The notes: generated by a model not told the origin, from the letters alone. A DNA stretch of 64,000 nt from Streptomyces aculeolatus (GCF_020400605.1 NZ_JAINRD010000020.1:124001-188000), one strand, 5' to 3'; numbered from the stretch's first letter, positions 31,676 to 40,744 are shown. Made by a program: numbers and translations.

Positions 31676-33868
31676 TCATGTCACCCGCGGCAGCTGGCCG
31701 TCCAGCCAGTCCGTCAGCGTCTCCATGTACGACGCGGTGATGTGCGCCCCGTTCCGGTACACGATCACGTTCCCGATCACCGCCGGGCACGTGCCGTCCT
31801 TGCACATCACCGGCTTCGGGTCGATGAGCCCGACCTCGTCGAACTTCGCGTTCGCCCGCGCGCTCACCGGCTCGTACCCGTACCCGTCCGCCTCCGAGAA
31901 CGCGCAGTCCTCCAGATCCCGGACCGCCCCCGAGACGCAGGACGGGATGTCCTCGGGCGGGTACGGGTTGTCGGCGAGGGTGAGGACCGTGGCGCCGGTG
32001 TCGAGGAGGTCGTCCATGGTCTCCTCGTAGCCCTTCTGGTGCGCCTTCGCGCTCTCCTTGCCGCTCAGCCGCTTGCCGTCCTCCACGACGGTCTTGACGT
32101 CCTGCGTGCCCGTGATGATCAGGTCGGGGCTCTCGGCCTCGATCCGCTCCAGGGCGTGGTCGCGCCACTCGTCGCACTCGGTGTACGTGCGCTGGAGCTG
32201 GTTGTTGAAGACCGTGACCTGCGCCGGGGTGCAGGCCGACTTCGTCAGGGTGACCAGCCGCAGGCCGCGCCGCTCGGTGACCTTCTCGAGCGCGGGCGCG
32301 TACTGGATGGCGTGCGAGTCGCCGAAGAGCACGACGGTGTCGGTGCCGCCCGTGTTCCCGTACGCGCAGTCCCCCGACTCCGTCTCCTGCTGCCCGGCCA
32401 GGCAGCCGTCGTCGTGGACCTTGCCGCGGTCTTCGGTGGCCTTCTCCGGGAGCGGGCGCAGCGCCTTCGCGGACTTCTGCGGCTGCTCCTCGTCGGTGAG
32501 GGCGGCGGCGCCGCGGGCCTGGTCGGCGGAGGCGAGGGCGATCGTCGGGGCGGAGATCCAGGAGCCGGCCGCGACGAGCACCGTGACCGCGGTGCAGGCG
32601 GCGCCGACGCCCAGGGCGCGGGGGGTGGGGAGCAGGACGCGTGCGCGGCGTACGGGCTCCTCCACGAGCCGGTGCGTGAGCGCCGCGGGCAGCGCGGCGG
32701 CGGCGACCACGACGAGCATCCAGCGGACGGGCACCTCGCGGTCCAGCGCGAGGGGCACGAAGACGACCGCGGGCCAGTGCCACAGATACCAGGAGTACGA
32801 GATCCGCCCCGCGTAGCGCAGCGGCGGGACGGACAGCAGCCGGCCCACGGGGTGGGCGGCGAGCCCGCAGCCGGCGGCGATGACGGCCGCCGTGCCCAGC
32901 ACCGGCAGCAGGCCCCACGGGCCCGGGAAGCGGGTGGCGTCGTCGAACCGCAGCCCGGCGTACGCGACGGCCGCGAGCCCCGCGGCGGCCAGGCCTGCGG
33001 CGGCCAGCCCGCCGGCCGTGAGGGCGCCGCCCGCGGGCGCGCCGGGGCGGGGGGCAGGCAGGGCGCGGCGCCAGGCGGCGGCGGGGACCAGGGCGAGAAG
33101 CCCGCCGACGGCCAGCTCCCAGCCGCGGGTGAACGTCGAGAAGTACGCGACCCCGCCCTCCTCGGCGCTCAGCCGCACGGCGTGCACGAACGACACCGCG
33201 GCCAGCGCCCCCAGCGCCACCGCCAGGCGCGCCCGCAGCCCGAAGCGGGCACCCGGCCCGAAGCGGGCCAGCGGACCCCGGCGGGCGGCGGCGCCCCGGC
33301 GGGCGGTCCGGAACGTCCACAGCACCGCCAGCACCAGCAGCGGCCACGCCAGGTAGAACTGCTCCTCCACCGCCAGCGACCAGTAGTGCTGGAGCGGGCT
33401 GGCCTCGGCGTCCGCCGCCGAGTAGTCGACCGCCCGGCCGGCCTGCTGCCAGTTCGTCACGTACAGCGCGGCGCCTGCCGCGTCGGCCGCGACGTTCCGG
33501 CGCTCCAGCGGCGGCATCCACTGCCATGCCGCCAGGCACACGGCGAGCACCACGACGGCCGCCGCGGGCAGCAGCCGGCGCGCCCGGCGGCCGTAGAAGC
33601 GCAGCAGCGAGACCTTGCCGTGCCGCTCCGCCTCGCGCAGCAGCAGGCCGGTGATGAGGAACCCGGAGACGACGAAGAAGACGTCCACGCCCACGTATCC
33701 GCCGGGGAACCAGGGGACGCCCGCGTGGTAGAGCAGGACCAGGCCGAGCGCCACCGCCCGGAGCCCCTCCACGTCGGGGCGGAACGCCGGGCGGCGCCGT
33801 TCGTCCTGCGCGTCCTGCCGGACACCCTCCTGCCGTGCAGGCTCCTGCTGCTCCCGCTCGATACGCAT
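31676..33868 (-). CDS. OafB/OatA-like membrane acyltransferase with C-terminal SGNH domain
   Basis: A 730-residue protein. The first ~430 residues form an acyltransferase-3 membrane domain with about ten helices (RPDVEGLRAVALGLVLLYHAG; YVGVDVFFVVSGFLITGLL; the EEQFYL motif). The last ~230 residues are an extracytoplasmic SGNH domain (VVLFGDSHAIQYAP). The domain usually ends with an Asp-x-x-His pair; here it reads RNGAHIT with Asn706 in the Asp place. Such enzymes O-acetylate cell-wall or surface glycans. It lies 95 bp downstream of hppD on the same strand. An inverted repeat covers the start codon. Confidence 0.85.
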   Translation of the reverse strand: MRIEREQQEPARQEGVRQDAQDERRRPAFRPDVEGLRAVALGLVLLYHAGVPWFPGGYVGVDVFFVVSGFLITGLLLREAERHGKVSLLRFYGRRARRLLPAAAVVVLAVCLAAWQWMPPLERRNVAADAAGAALYVTNWQQAGRAVDYSAADAEASPLQHYWSLAVEEQFYLAWPLLVLAVLWTFRTARRGAAARRGPLARFGPGARFGLRARLAVALGALAAVSFVHAVRLSAEEGGVAYFSTFTRGWELAVGGLLALVPAAAWRRALPAPRPGAPAGGALTAGGLAAAGLAAAGLAAVAYAGLRFDDATRFPGPWGLLPVLGTAAVIAAGCGLAAHPVGRLLSVPPLRYAGRISYSWYLWHWPAVVFVPLALDREVPVRWMLVVVAAAALPAALTHRLVEEPVRRARVLLPTPRALGVGAACTAVTVLVAAGSWISAPTIALASADQARGAAALTDEEQPQKSAKALRPLPEKATEDRGKVHDDGCLAGQQETESGDCAYGNTGGTDTVVLFGDSHAIQYAPALEKVTERRGLRLVTLTKSACTPAQVTVFNNQLQRTYTECDEWRDHALERIEAESPDLIITGTQDVKTVVEDGKRLSGKESAKAHQKGYEETMDDLLDTGATVLTLADNPYPPEDIPSCVSGAVRDLEDCAFSEADGYGYEPVSARANAKFDEVGLIDPKPVMCKDGTCPAVIGNVIVYRNGAHITASYMETLTDWLDGQLPRVT

Positions 33869-33882
33869 CACAATTGCGTATC
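33860..33882. promoter_or_regulatory. 8-bp inverted repeat across an acyltransferase start codon
   Basis: GATACGCA (33860-33867) and TGCGTATC (33875-33882) form a perfect 8-7-8 inverted repeat in an AT-rich patch. The start codon of the minus-strand acyltransferase gene (33866-33868) lies inside it. It could be an operator or an mRNA hairpin that hides the start. Confidence 0.4.
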
Positions 33883-33962
33883 ATCCCCATCGCGGAACGG
33901 CCAAGCCGGGGTGGGGAAACCGGCAGGGATCAGGCAGGGATCGGGCAGGAATTACCCATAGG

Positions 33963-35108
33963 TCACAGGTTGCCGCGTTTGTCCTGTTCGCGCTCGATGG
34001 CCTCGAACAGCGCCTTGAAGTTGCCCTTTCCGAAGCCCATCGAGCCGTGCCGCTCGATGATCTCGAAGAAGACCGTCGGCCGGTCCTGCACCGGCTTGGT
34101 GAAGATCTGCAGCAGGTAGCCGTCCTCGTCGCGGTCGGCGAGGATCTTCAACTCCCGCAGCTCGTCGATCGGTACGCGGGTGTCGCCGACCCACTCGCCG
34201 AGGGTGTCGTAGTACGTGTCCGGCACGCCGAGGAACGCGACGCCGGCCGCGCGCATGGTCCGTACCGTGCCGACGATGTCGTTGGTGGCCAGCGCGATGT
34301 GCTGCACGCCGGGGGAGTTGTAGAACTCCAGGTACTCGTCGATCTGCGACTTCTTCTTGCCCGGCGCCGGCTCGTTGATCGGGAACTTGACCTTCAGCGT
34401 GCCGTCGGCGACGACCTTCGACATGAGCGCGGAGTACTCGGTGGCGATGTCGTCGCCCACGAACTCCTTCATGTTCGTGAAGCCCATGACCTTGTTGTAG
34501 AAGGCCACCCACTCGTCCATTTTGCCGAGTTCGACGTTGCCCACGCAGTGGTCGACGGCCTGGAACGTCCGCCGCGCCGGCGGCGCGACGAGCGGCTCGG
34601 CGGCGGCGAAGCCCGGCAGGTACGGGCCGTCGTAGCCGGTGCGCTCGACGAGGGTGTGGCGGGTCTGGCCGTACGTCGCGATGGCGGCGAGCACCACGGT
34701 GCCGTGCTCGTCCTTCAGCTCGTACGGCTCCTCGAGGCCCGTGGCGCCCTGCGCGACGGCGTGCGCGTACGCGGCGCGGGCGTCGGGGACCCGGAGGGCG
34801 AGGTCGATCACGCCGTCGCCGTGCTCGGCGACGTGCGCGTCGAGGAACCGGCCGCGGTCGCTCACGGCCTTGACGACGGAGGTGAAGACGAAACGGGCGG
34901 AGCCGTTCTCCAGCACGTAACTGGCCGTCTCGCGGCTGCCGTTCTCCGGTCCGGAGTACGCGACCAGCTTCATGCCGAACGCCGTGGAGTAGTAGTGGGC
35001 GGCCTGTTTGGCGTTGCCGACCGCGAACACCACGGCGTCCATCCCCTGCACCGGGAAGGGGTCGTCCTGCCGGATCTGCGGAGCGGGCTGATCAATGGTC
35101 TCGGTCAT
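33963..35108 (-). CDS. hppD: 4-hydroxyphenylpyruvate dioxygenase
   Basis: This 381-residue enzyme converts 4-hydroxyphenylpyruvate to homogentisate in tyrosine breakdown, and also feeds melanin-like pigment. Two vicinal-oxygen-chelate halves are visible. The iron ligands fall in VDHCVGNVE (His), VQHIALATND (His) and FFEIIER (Glu). The C-terminal helix GSMGFGKGNFKALFEAIEREQ gates the active site in the family. ATG 35108 gives the normal length; the frame continues 12 codons further. It is divergent from an AsnC-type regulator. Confidence 0.97.
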   Translation of the reverse strand: MTETIDQPAPQIRQDDPFPVQGMDAVVFAVGNAKQAAHYYSTAFGMKLVAYSGPENGSRETASYVLENGSARFVFTSVVKAVSDRGRFLDAHVAEHGDGVIDLALRVPDARAAYAHAVAQGATGLEEPYELKDEHGTVVLAAIATYGQTRHTLVERTGYDGPYLPGFAAAEPLVAPPARRTFQAVDHCVGNVELGKMDEWVAFYNKVMGFTNMKEFVGDDIATEYSALMSKVVADGTLKVKFPINEPAPGKKKSQIDEYLEFYNSPGVQHIALATNDIVGTVRTMRAAGVAFLGVPDTYYDTLGEWVGDTRVPIDELRELKILADRDEDGYLLQIFTKPVQDRPTVFFEIIERHGSMGFGKGNFKALFEAIEREQDKRGNL

Positions 35109-35140
35109 GCTCAAAAGGGTCCCCCCGGTTGGCAAGGTGT

Positions 35141-35160
35141 GCAATAGTTGCCGAAATTGC
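35141..35160. promoter_or_regulatory. inverted repeat in the hppD-AsnC intergenic region
   Basis: GCAAT (35141-35145) and ATTGC (35156-35160) form a 5-10-5 inverted repeat, 33 bp before the hppD start. Lrp/AsnC proteins bind such loosely symmetric AT-rich sites, so this is a plausible target of the divergent regulator. Confidence 0.35.
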
Positions 35161-35233
35161 TGGACACATTGACCGGTGATATGGCGGGATGGTCGGGCTA
35201 TCTGTACAAGCTGACCAACGAGGAGCGTGCGAG

Positions 35234-35770
35234 ATGATCGATCAGCTCGACGGCCGGCTCCTGGAGCTGCTCGCGAACGAGCCGCGCATAGGCGTGCTGG
35301 AGGCCAGCCGCCGCCTCGGCGTCGCCCGCGGCACCACGCAGGCCCGGCTCGACCGGCTGCGCTCCGGCGGCGTCATCCGCGGCTTCGGCCCGGACGTCGA
35401 CCCGGCGGCCCTGGGCTACCCGGTGACCGCGTTCGCCACCCTGGAGATCAAGCAGGGCCAGGGCAACGACGTACGCAGCCACCTGGCGCGCGTGCCGGAG
35501 GTGCTGGAGCTGCACACGATCACGGGGCACGGCGACATGCTGTGCCGGCTGGTGGCGCGGTCGAACGCCGACCTCCAGCGGGTGATCGACCTCGTCGTGG
35601 GGTTCGACGGCATCGTGCGGGCGTCGACGGCGATCGTGATGGAGAACCCGGTGCCGCTGCGGATCGTGCCGCTCGTCCGGCAGGCGGCAGGCGGCCCGCC
35701 CGGCCCGCCCGGGACGTCCCCGCCGCCCGGGGCCCGCGACGAGGGGGCTACGGACCGGCCGGCGCGGTGA
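35234..35770 (+). CDS. Lrp/AsnC-family transcriptional regulator
   Basis: A 178-residue regulator. The helix-turn-helix is RIGVLEASRRLGVARGTTQARLDRL and the RAM ligand-binding domain follows (AFATLEIKQG; HTITGHGDMLCRLVARSNADLQ). The tail after residue 155 is Pro/Gly-rich. AGGAG precedes the ATG at 35234. Divergence from hppD points to control of tyrosine catabolism. Its 3' end overlaps the FBP gene by 23 bp. Confidence 0.9.
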   Translation: MIDQLDGRLLELLANEPRIGVLEASRRLGVARGTTQARLDRLRSGGVIRGFGPDVDPAALGYPVTAFATLEIKQGQGNDVRSHLARVPEVLELHTITGHGDMLCRLVARSNADLQRVIDLVVGFDGIVRASTAIVMENPVPLRIVPLVRQAAGGPPGPPGTSPPPGARDEGATDRPAR

Positions 35771-36260
35771 CCTTCGCCACGAAGTCGTCCAGGTTCCCCC
35801 ACATGCGCGCGACACGCTCCGCCACGGTCAGCGACTCCTCCTGCGGCACGGTACGCAGCTTCGGCTGCCGCTTGCCGCGCAGGTAGAGCGAGCAGGCCAG
35901 GTCGGCGCAGACGTACACGCCGACCGTGTTCCCCTGCCGCCCCCGCGCGCCCGCCAGCGGCGCGGCGAGCAGCCGCACGCCGGAGGCGGAGTGCGCGGTC
36001 AGGCAGAGCTGGCACATCCGGGACCGCACCGCGCTGGCGCGGCCCGCCGCCGGCACGCGCAGGGTGATCCCGAGCGGCCCGCCGGGGCGGGGGACGATCA
36101 GGTGGGCGCGCAGCGGCGCACCGGGGTCGACCCAGCCGAGGAAGTCGAGGTCCGCCCAGGGCAGCGCGGCGAAGTCGAGCGGCAGCCTGAGCCGGCCGGC
36201 ATCGCCCTTCGTGCTGTTCACGAAGGACGCGCGGATCTGTTTCTCACCGATCGGTTCCAC
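35748..36260 (-). CDS. FBP-domain (treble-clef zinc-finger) protein
   Basis: A 170-residue protein with a C-terminal FBP-type zinc finger: CQLCLTAHSASGV and, further on, CADLACSLYLRGKRQP supply four Cys ligands. The N-terminal half starts EPIGEKQIRASFVNSTKGD, standard for the family. The domain occurs at the end of actinobacterial elongation-factor-G-binding proteins of the Fus/FusB kind, which hints at a ribosome role. The start is a GTG without a clear ribosome site. Confidence 0.8.
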   Translation of the reverse strand: MEPIGEKQIRASFVNSTKGDAGRLRLPLDFAALPWADLDFLGWVDPGAPLRAHLIVPRPGGPLGITLRVPAAGRASAVRSRMCQLCLTAHSASGVRLLAAPLAGARGRQGNTVGVYVCADLACSLYLRGKRQPKLRTVPQEESLTVAERVARMWGNLDDFVAKVTAPAGP

Positions 36261-36332
36261 GCCGGACGACGTTACGGAGATCGCGTACGGAGCGCATTCG
36301 ATTTCCGGCCGGCGCCCGCGCCCCGCCGGTGC

Positions 36333-37628
36333 TCAGGTCCCGGCGGGCGTGCCGTCCGCGGCGATCCGCCGGAAGCCGAGGTACGGCACCAGGGACCCGG
36401 GCAGCAGGACGGAGCCGTCGGCCTGCTGGTGCTGCTCCAGGACGGCGGCCAGGGCGCGGCCGATGGGCAGCCCGGAGCCGTTGACCGTGGCGGCCGGGGT
36501 CGTCCTGCCGTTCTCGTCGCGGGTGCGGATGCCGGCGCGGCGGCCCTGGAAGGTGCCGAAGTCGGACACCGAGGAGACCTCCCGGTACGCGGCCTGGCCG
36601 GGCAGCCACACCTCCAGGTCGCAGGTCAGCCGCGCGGCGAAGCCGGTGTCGCCGGCCGCCAGCGTGACCACCCGGTAGGCGAGGTCCAGCTCCCGGAGGC
36701 AGGCCTCGGCGTGGCCGACCATCTCCGCCATCTCGGCCCGCGCCCGGTCCGGTGCGCAGATGCGCACCAACTCCACCTTCGCGAACTGGTGCTGGCGGAT
36801 CAGGCCGCGGGTGTCCCGGCCGTAGGAGCCGGCTTCCGAGCGGAAGCAGGGGGTGTGCGCCGTCAGCGCGAGCGGCAGCTCGGCCGGCGGGATGATCTCG
36901 TCCGCGTACAGGTTGGTCAGCGGGACCTCGCCGGTCGGGATCAGGAACAGGTCCCGGTCCGCGACGGCCGTGCGGAACAGGTCCTCCTCGAACTTCGGCA
37001 GCTGGCCCGTGCCGGTCATCGTGCCGCGGGTGACCAGGAAGGGCACCGAGTGCTCCACGTACCCGTGGCGGCGGGTGTGCAGGTCGAGGAAGAGGGCCGC
37101 GAGCGCCCGCTCCAGCGCCGCGCCGACGCCCCGCAGGACGCTGAAGCGCGGCCCGGACAGCTTCGTCGCCCGGCCGAAGTCCAGGATGCCCATGGCCTCG
37201 CCGAGGTCCACGTGGTCCCGGGGCTCGAAGTCGAAGGACGGCGGCTCGCCGACGCGGCGCTGCTCGACGGCGTCGTCCTCCGAGTCGCCGTCGGGCGCCT
37301 CGTCGGCGGGCAGGTTCGGGATGCTCAGCAGCAGCTCCCGCAGCTCCTGCTGGAGCTTCGCCTGCTCCGCGTCCGTCTCGCGGATCTGCTCCTTGGCCGT
37401 ACGGGCCGCCTCTTTCAGCGCCGCGATGTCGCCGCCCTGCTTCGCGGTCTGCTGCACCTCCCGGGCCAGGCGCTTGGCCTCGGCGCGCAGCTCGTCGCCG
37501 GACCGGACGCTCTTGTTCCGACGGGACAGCAGGCTCTCCAGGGAGGAGATGTCCAGGGTGTGGCCGCGGCGCGCGAGCCGGCGCACGGCGCCGTCACCCA
37601 TCTCGATCAGAACGCGGGCATCATGCAT
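36333..37628 (-). CDS. seryl-tRNA synthetase, divergent copy
   Basis: A 431-residue class II synthetase. The N-terminal arm is a helical coiled coil (RAEAKRLAREVQQTAKQG to QQELRELLLSIPNLP). Motif 2 is PCFRSEAGSYGRDTRGLIRQHQF and motif 3 GSGLPIGRALAAVLEQHQQ; the GEVPLTNLYADE serine-site loop is intact, so it should charge tRNA-Ser. Its N-terminus (MHDARVLIEMGDGAVRR) is unlike the housekeeping actinomycete enzyme, which as I recall starts MIDLRLLREDP. It may be a second enzyme giving resistance to a SerRS inhibitor or supplying seryl-tRNA for biosynthesis. Whether another copy exists elsewhere cannot be seen here. Confidence 0.9.
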   Translation of the reverse strand: MHDARVLIEMGDGAVRRLARRGHTLDISSLESLLSRRNKSVRSGDELRAEAKRLAREVQQTAKQGGDIAALKEAARTAKEQIRETDAEQAKLQQELRELLLSIPNLPADEAPDGDSEDDAVEQRRVGEPPSFDFEPRDHVDLGEAMGILDFGRATKLSGPRFSVLRGVGAALERALAALFLDLHTRRHGYVEHSVPFLVTRGTMTGTGQLPKFEEDLFRTAVADRDLFLIPTGEVPLTNLYADEIIPPAELPLALTAHTPCFRSEAGSYGRDTRGLIRQHQFAKVELVRICAPDRARAEMAEMVGHAEACLRELDLAYRVVTLAAGDTGFAARLTCDLEVWLPGQAAYREVSSVSDFGTFQGRRAGIRTRDENGRTTPAATVNGSGLPIGRALAAVLEQHQQADGSVLLPGSLVPYLGFRRIAADGTPAGT

Positions 37629-37686
37629 CGGTGCCGTACTCCTCGGATGTGATCGTCGGGCCCCGACGGTAGCAAGGCCCGGCACG

Positions 37687-38454
37687 TCAGCAACCCGGTA
37701 CGTCGCCGCCCGACTTCAGCGCCTTCAGCGACGCCACGGCGTCCGACAGCTTCTCCACCGGCACCAGCCGCAGCCCCTCCGGCAGCTCCGACTCCGCGTC
37801 CGAGCACTCCGCCTTCGGCACGAGGAACACCGTCGCCCCGTCGCGCTTCGCGGCCAGCGTCTTGAGCGCCACGCCGCCGACCGGGCCGACGGTGCCGTCC
37901 CGCGCGATCGTGCCCGTACCCGCGATGACCTTGCCGCCTGTCAGGTCGTCGGGGCCGAGCTTGTCGACGATCCCCAGGGCGAAGAACAGCCCGGCGCTGG
38001 GGCCGCCGACGTCGGTGAGGCGCAGCTCGACGTCCACGCTGCCGGGCTTGCGGCCGAGGTGGTCCAGGGCGGCGGTGACGGCGGTGTTCTGCGACTCGCG
38101 CATCTGCCCCGCGTTGTACTCGCGGATCTCCTTGCGGGAGTCGCCCACGGGGTACACCGCGTCCTTGGGCATCACGGCCTCGTCGGTGGCGAACCAGCCG
38201 GAGGCGATGTCCGCGAGGCGCAGGTCGACCTCCGGTCCGGTCGCGGCGATCGTCGTCATCCGCAACTCGCCGTCGGTGGGGTGCTGTTCGGCCCCGGACA
38301 CGGTGATGACGGGGCTGCCCTGGTGGTCGCCGAGCACGTCGGCGGTCATCCCGGGCTTGGCGAGCGAGAACGGCAGCGGGGCGAACGCCGCGGCGGCGAG
38401 CAGCCCGGCCACGGGCGCGGCGCAGAGCGCGAGGGTCACACGACGAGGTGGCAC
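37687..38454 (-). CDS. secreted Lon-like (S16) serine protease
   Basis: A 255-residue protein with an N-terminal membrane anchor or signal (ALCAAPVAGLLAAAAFAPLPF) and a C-terminal Lon proteolytic domain without the ATPase. The Ser-Lys dyad falls in DVGGPSAGLFFALG and in VGGVALKTLAAKR. In many actinobacteria a PDZ domain precedes this part (YlbL type); here the middle segment is short and the PDZ is not clear. The GTG start follows a G-rich ribosome site. Two Cys at the end (ECSDAES and PGC) may pair. Confidence 0.8.
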   Translation of the reverse strand: MPPRRVTLALCAAPVAGLLAAAAFAPLPFSLAKPGMTADVLGDHQGSPVITVSGAEQHPTDGELRMTTIAATGPEVDLRLADIASGWFATDEAVMPKDAVYPVGDSRKEIREYNAGQMRESQNTAVTAALDHLGRKPGSVDVELRLTDVGGPSAGLFFALGIVDKLGPDDLTGGKVIAGTGTIARDGTVGPVGGVALKTLAAKRDGATVFLVPKAECSDAESELPEGLRLVPVEKLSDAVASLKALKSGGDVPGC

Positions 38455-38731
38455 GCCCCCAATCTACGGTGCCGCCGCCGGGCGGGCCGAACGGGAGGGG
38501 GCGGCCGGGGCCGTACGGAAGGGGCGGCCCGGTCCGTACGGGAGGGTCCGCGGTCGTACGTGCGGCGGCTCCGCCGCGCCGCGGCCGGCCCGCGGCGAAG
38601 CCGCCGGGCAGACGTCCGGGTCGCGTGCTCGCCGGCCACGGCCGATCCGCACGGCCGGCCGGTCCCGCGGGTGACCGCGGACAACCGGTCCGCGGCCGCG
38701 GACCGTCCCCGGGTCCCGCCGCGCCGTGCGG

Positions 38732-39391
38732 CTAGCGCAGGGCCTGGGCGACTTCCCTGGCCGCCGAGACCACCCGGGGGCCCACCTCGCCCGGCACGAT
38801 CTCGTGCAGCATCACCACGCCCACGCTGCCCTCTATCCCCGACACCCCCAGCAGCGGCGCCGCCGCCCCGCTCGCGCCCGCCTCCAGCTCGCCGTGGGTC
38901 AGGGCCAGCGCCAGCTCCGCGTCGGTCTCGCATGCGCTCGGGCCGAGGCCGCGGCCCTTGAGTATCGCCCGGCCCGCCGCGCCCTGGTCCAGGGCGTGCC
39001 GGAAGCCGGCGCGGTAGGCGACGTGGTAGTCCGTCCAGCTCGGTTCGACGACCGCGACGGCCAGCGCCTCGCTGCCGTCGACCAGCGTCAGGTGCGCCGT
39101 CGCGCCGACGTCCTCGGCGAGCGAGCGCAGCGCCGGCAGCGCCGCCTCCCGCACCAGGGGGTGCACCTGCCGGCCGAGCCGCAGCACCCCGAGCCCGACC
39201 CGCGCCCGGCCGCCGAGGTCGCGGCGGACGAGGGCGTGCTGTTCCAGGGTGGCGAGCAGGCGGTAGACGACGGTGCGGTTGACGCCGAGCTTGTGCGACA
39301 GCTCGGTGACGGTCAGGCCGTGGTCGGTGTCGGCGAGCAGCTTGAGCACGCGGAGTCCACGGTCGAGGGTCTGGGAGGTCTCTGCGGGCAC
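38732..39391 (-). CDS. IclR-family transcriptional regulator
   Basis: A 219-residue regulator with the winged helix GLTVTELSHKLGVNRTVVYRLLATLEQHALV and an IclR effector domain starting at ALPALRSLAEDVGATAHLT. GAGGAGG precedes the GTG start. It is divergent from the GlxA-type gene across a 309-bp gap. The 277-bp gap on its other side (38455-38731) is very GC-rich with short repeats and shows no gene. Confidence 0.85.
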   Translation of the reverse strand: MPAETSQTLDRGLRVLKLLADTDHGLTVTELSHKLGVNRTVVYRLLATLEQHALVRRDLGGRARVGLGVLRLGRQVHPLVREAALPALRSLAEDVGATAHLTLVDGSEALAVAVVEPSWTDYHVAYRAGFRHALDQGAAGRAILKGRGLGPSACETDAELALALTHGELEAGASGAAAPLLGVSGIEGSVGVVMLHEIVPGEVGPRVVSAAREVAQALR

Positions 39392-39700
39392 GCCGCCTCC
39401 TCAAGTGATGTGCGGCCCTTCCCGCGCCGGCGCACCCGTCCCTTGCAGCGCCCGCGCCTGGAGCCGCCGGAGCCGCAGGTGGCACCGGCTTGTGTCCGCG
39501 GCGGCTCTGCCGCGGATCTCGGAGCCCCGCCTCCGCCTGCTCGGCGGGGGTGTGCGGAAACCTAGCGAGCGGCACCGCTCAGCGGAAGACCCCGTCCAGA
39601 ATCCGGTCAGGATCTTCCACGGCGGTCGCTTTCCGTGATCGTTGCGCGCGGCGCAATGCCCTCGAATGGCCGGATTAACCCCGCATGAAAGAATCGTGCC
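39392..39700. other. 309-bp divergent intergenic region with a hairpin
   Basis: This holds the promoters of the IclR- and GlxA-type genes. A perfect 8-bp stem, tccgcggc (39495-39502) with gccgcgga (39509-39516), lies near the middle and could be an operator or mRNA structure. The 90 bases before the GlxA gene are comparatively AT-rich. No open frame looks coding. Confidence 0.5.
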
Positions 39701-40744
39701 ATGACCGGCTCCGAAGTGAATCCCCCCGCCACCGGACCGCACCGGGTCGCCGTCCTCGTCCGGGACGGCGTGATGCCGTTCGAACTCGGCCTCGTCCACC
39801 AGATGTTCGGCTCCGCGCAGGCCGGGGGGCGGCGGCTGTACGAGGTCGTCACCTGCGCGCTGCGGCCAGGACCGGTGCGTACCGACGCGGACTTCCCGGT
39901 GCTCGTCGAGCACGGCCCCGAGGCGCTGGCGGGCGCTTCGACCGTGGTGGTGCCCGCGTCGCACGCCGCTGACGCAGTCGAGAGCGCGGCCGAGGGCGCG
40001 GCCGGGAACTCCGGGTGGGGTGAGCCGTCGGAGGCGCTGCGGGCGGCCCTCGCGCGGGTGCGGCCCGACGCGCGCATTGCGTCCGTCTGCACCGGCGCGT
40101 TCGTGCTCGCCGCCGTGGGCCTGCTCGACGGCCGCCGGGCCACGACGCACTGGAAGTCGGCCGAGCTGTTCCGCCGCCGCTTCCCCGCCGTGCGGCTCCA
40201 GCCCGACGTGCTCTACACCGAGGACGGCGGCGTCCTCACCTCCGCGGGCGAGGCGGCCGGCATCGACCTGTGCCTGCACATGATCCGCACCGACCACGGC
40301 GCCGCCGTCGCCAACGACGTCGCCCGCCGCACGGTCGTGCCCCCGCACCGCGACGGCGGGCAGGCGCAGTACGTGCCGCGGCCGGTGGCCGAGCCGGAGC
40401 TGTCCACCACCGGCCGCGCCCGCGCCTGGGCGCTGGAGCACCTCGACCGGCCCATCGCGCTGCGGGAGTTGGCGGCGCGGGAGTCGATGAGCGTACGGAC
40501 CTTCAGCCGCCGGTTCCGTGAGGAGACCGGCGTGACGCCGGTGCAGTGGCTCACCCGGCAGCGCATCGAGCGGGCCCGGCACCTGCTGGAGGAGACGGAC
40601 CGCAGCGTCGACCGGGTCGCGGCGGACGCGGGGTTCGGCACGGCGGCGTCGCTGCGTCAGCACATGCACGCGGCGCTGGGCGTCTCGCCGACCGCGTACC
40701 GGGGCACGTTCCGCGGCCCGGGGCAGCTGCCGGCAGCGGCGTAG
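39701..40744 (+). CDS. GlxA-type regulator: DJ-1/PfpI domain plus AraC DNA-binding domain
   Basis: A 347-residue regulator. The N-terminal ~190 residues form a glutamine-amidotransferase-like DJ-1/PfpI domain, with the elbow SVCTGAFVLAAVGLLDGR keeping its Cys. The C-terminal AraC domain has LRELAARESMSVRTFSRRFREE and DRVAADAGFGTAASLRQHM. Relatives control arginine, betaine or development genes (the streptomycete AdpA family has this architecture), but this protein lacks features that would identify it as AdpA. Target unknown. Confidence 0.9.
   Translation: MTGSEVNPPATGPHRVAVLVRDGVMPFELGLVHQMFGSAQAGGRRLYEVVTCALRPGPVRTDADFPVLVEHGPEALAGASTVVVPASHAADAVESAAEGAAGNSGWGEPSEALRAALARVRPDARIASVCTGAFVLAAVGLLDGRRATTHWKSAELFRRRFPAVRLQPDVLYTEDGGVLTSAGEAAGIDLCLHMIRTDHGAAVANDVARRTVVPPHRDGGQAQYVPRPVAEPELSTTGRARAWALEHLDRPIALRELAARESMSVRTFSRRFREETGVTPVQWLTRQRIERARHLLEETDRSVDRVAADAGFGTAASLRQHMHAALGVSPTAYRGTFRGPGQLPAAA

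Noticed and set aside
38455..38731. GC-rich gap with repeated ccgtacgg-like words as a repeat array or CRISPR
   Set aside because: Short words are unevenly spaced and reflect GC-rich composition; no regular spacers.
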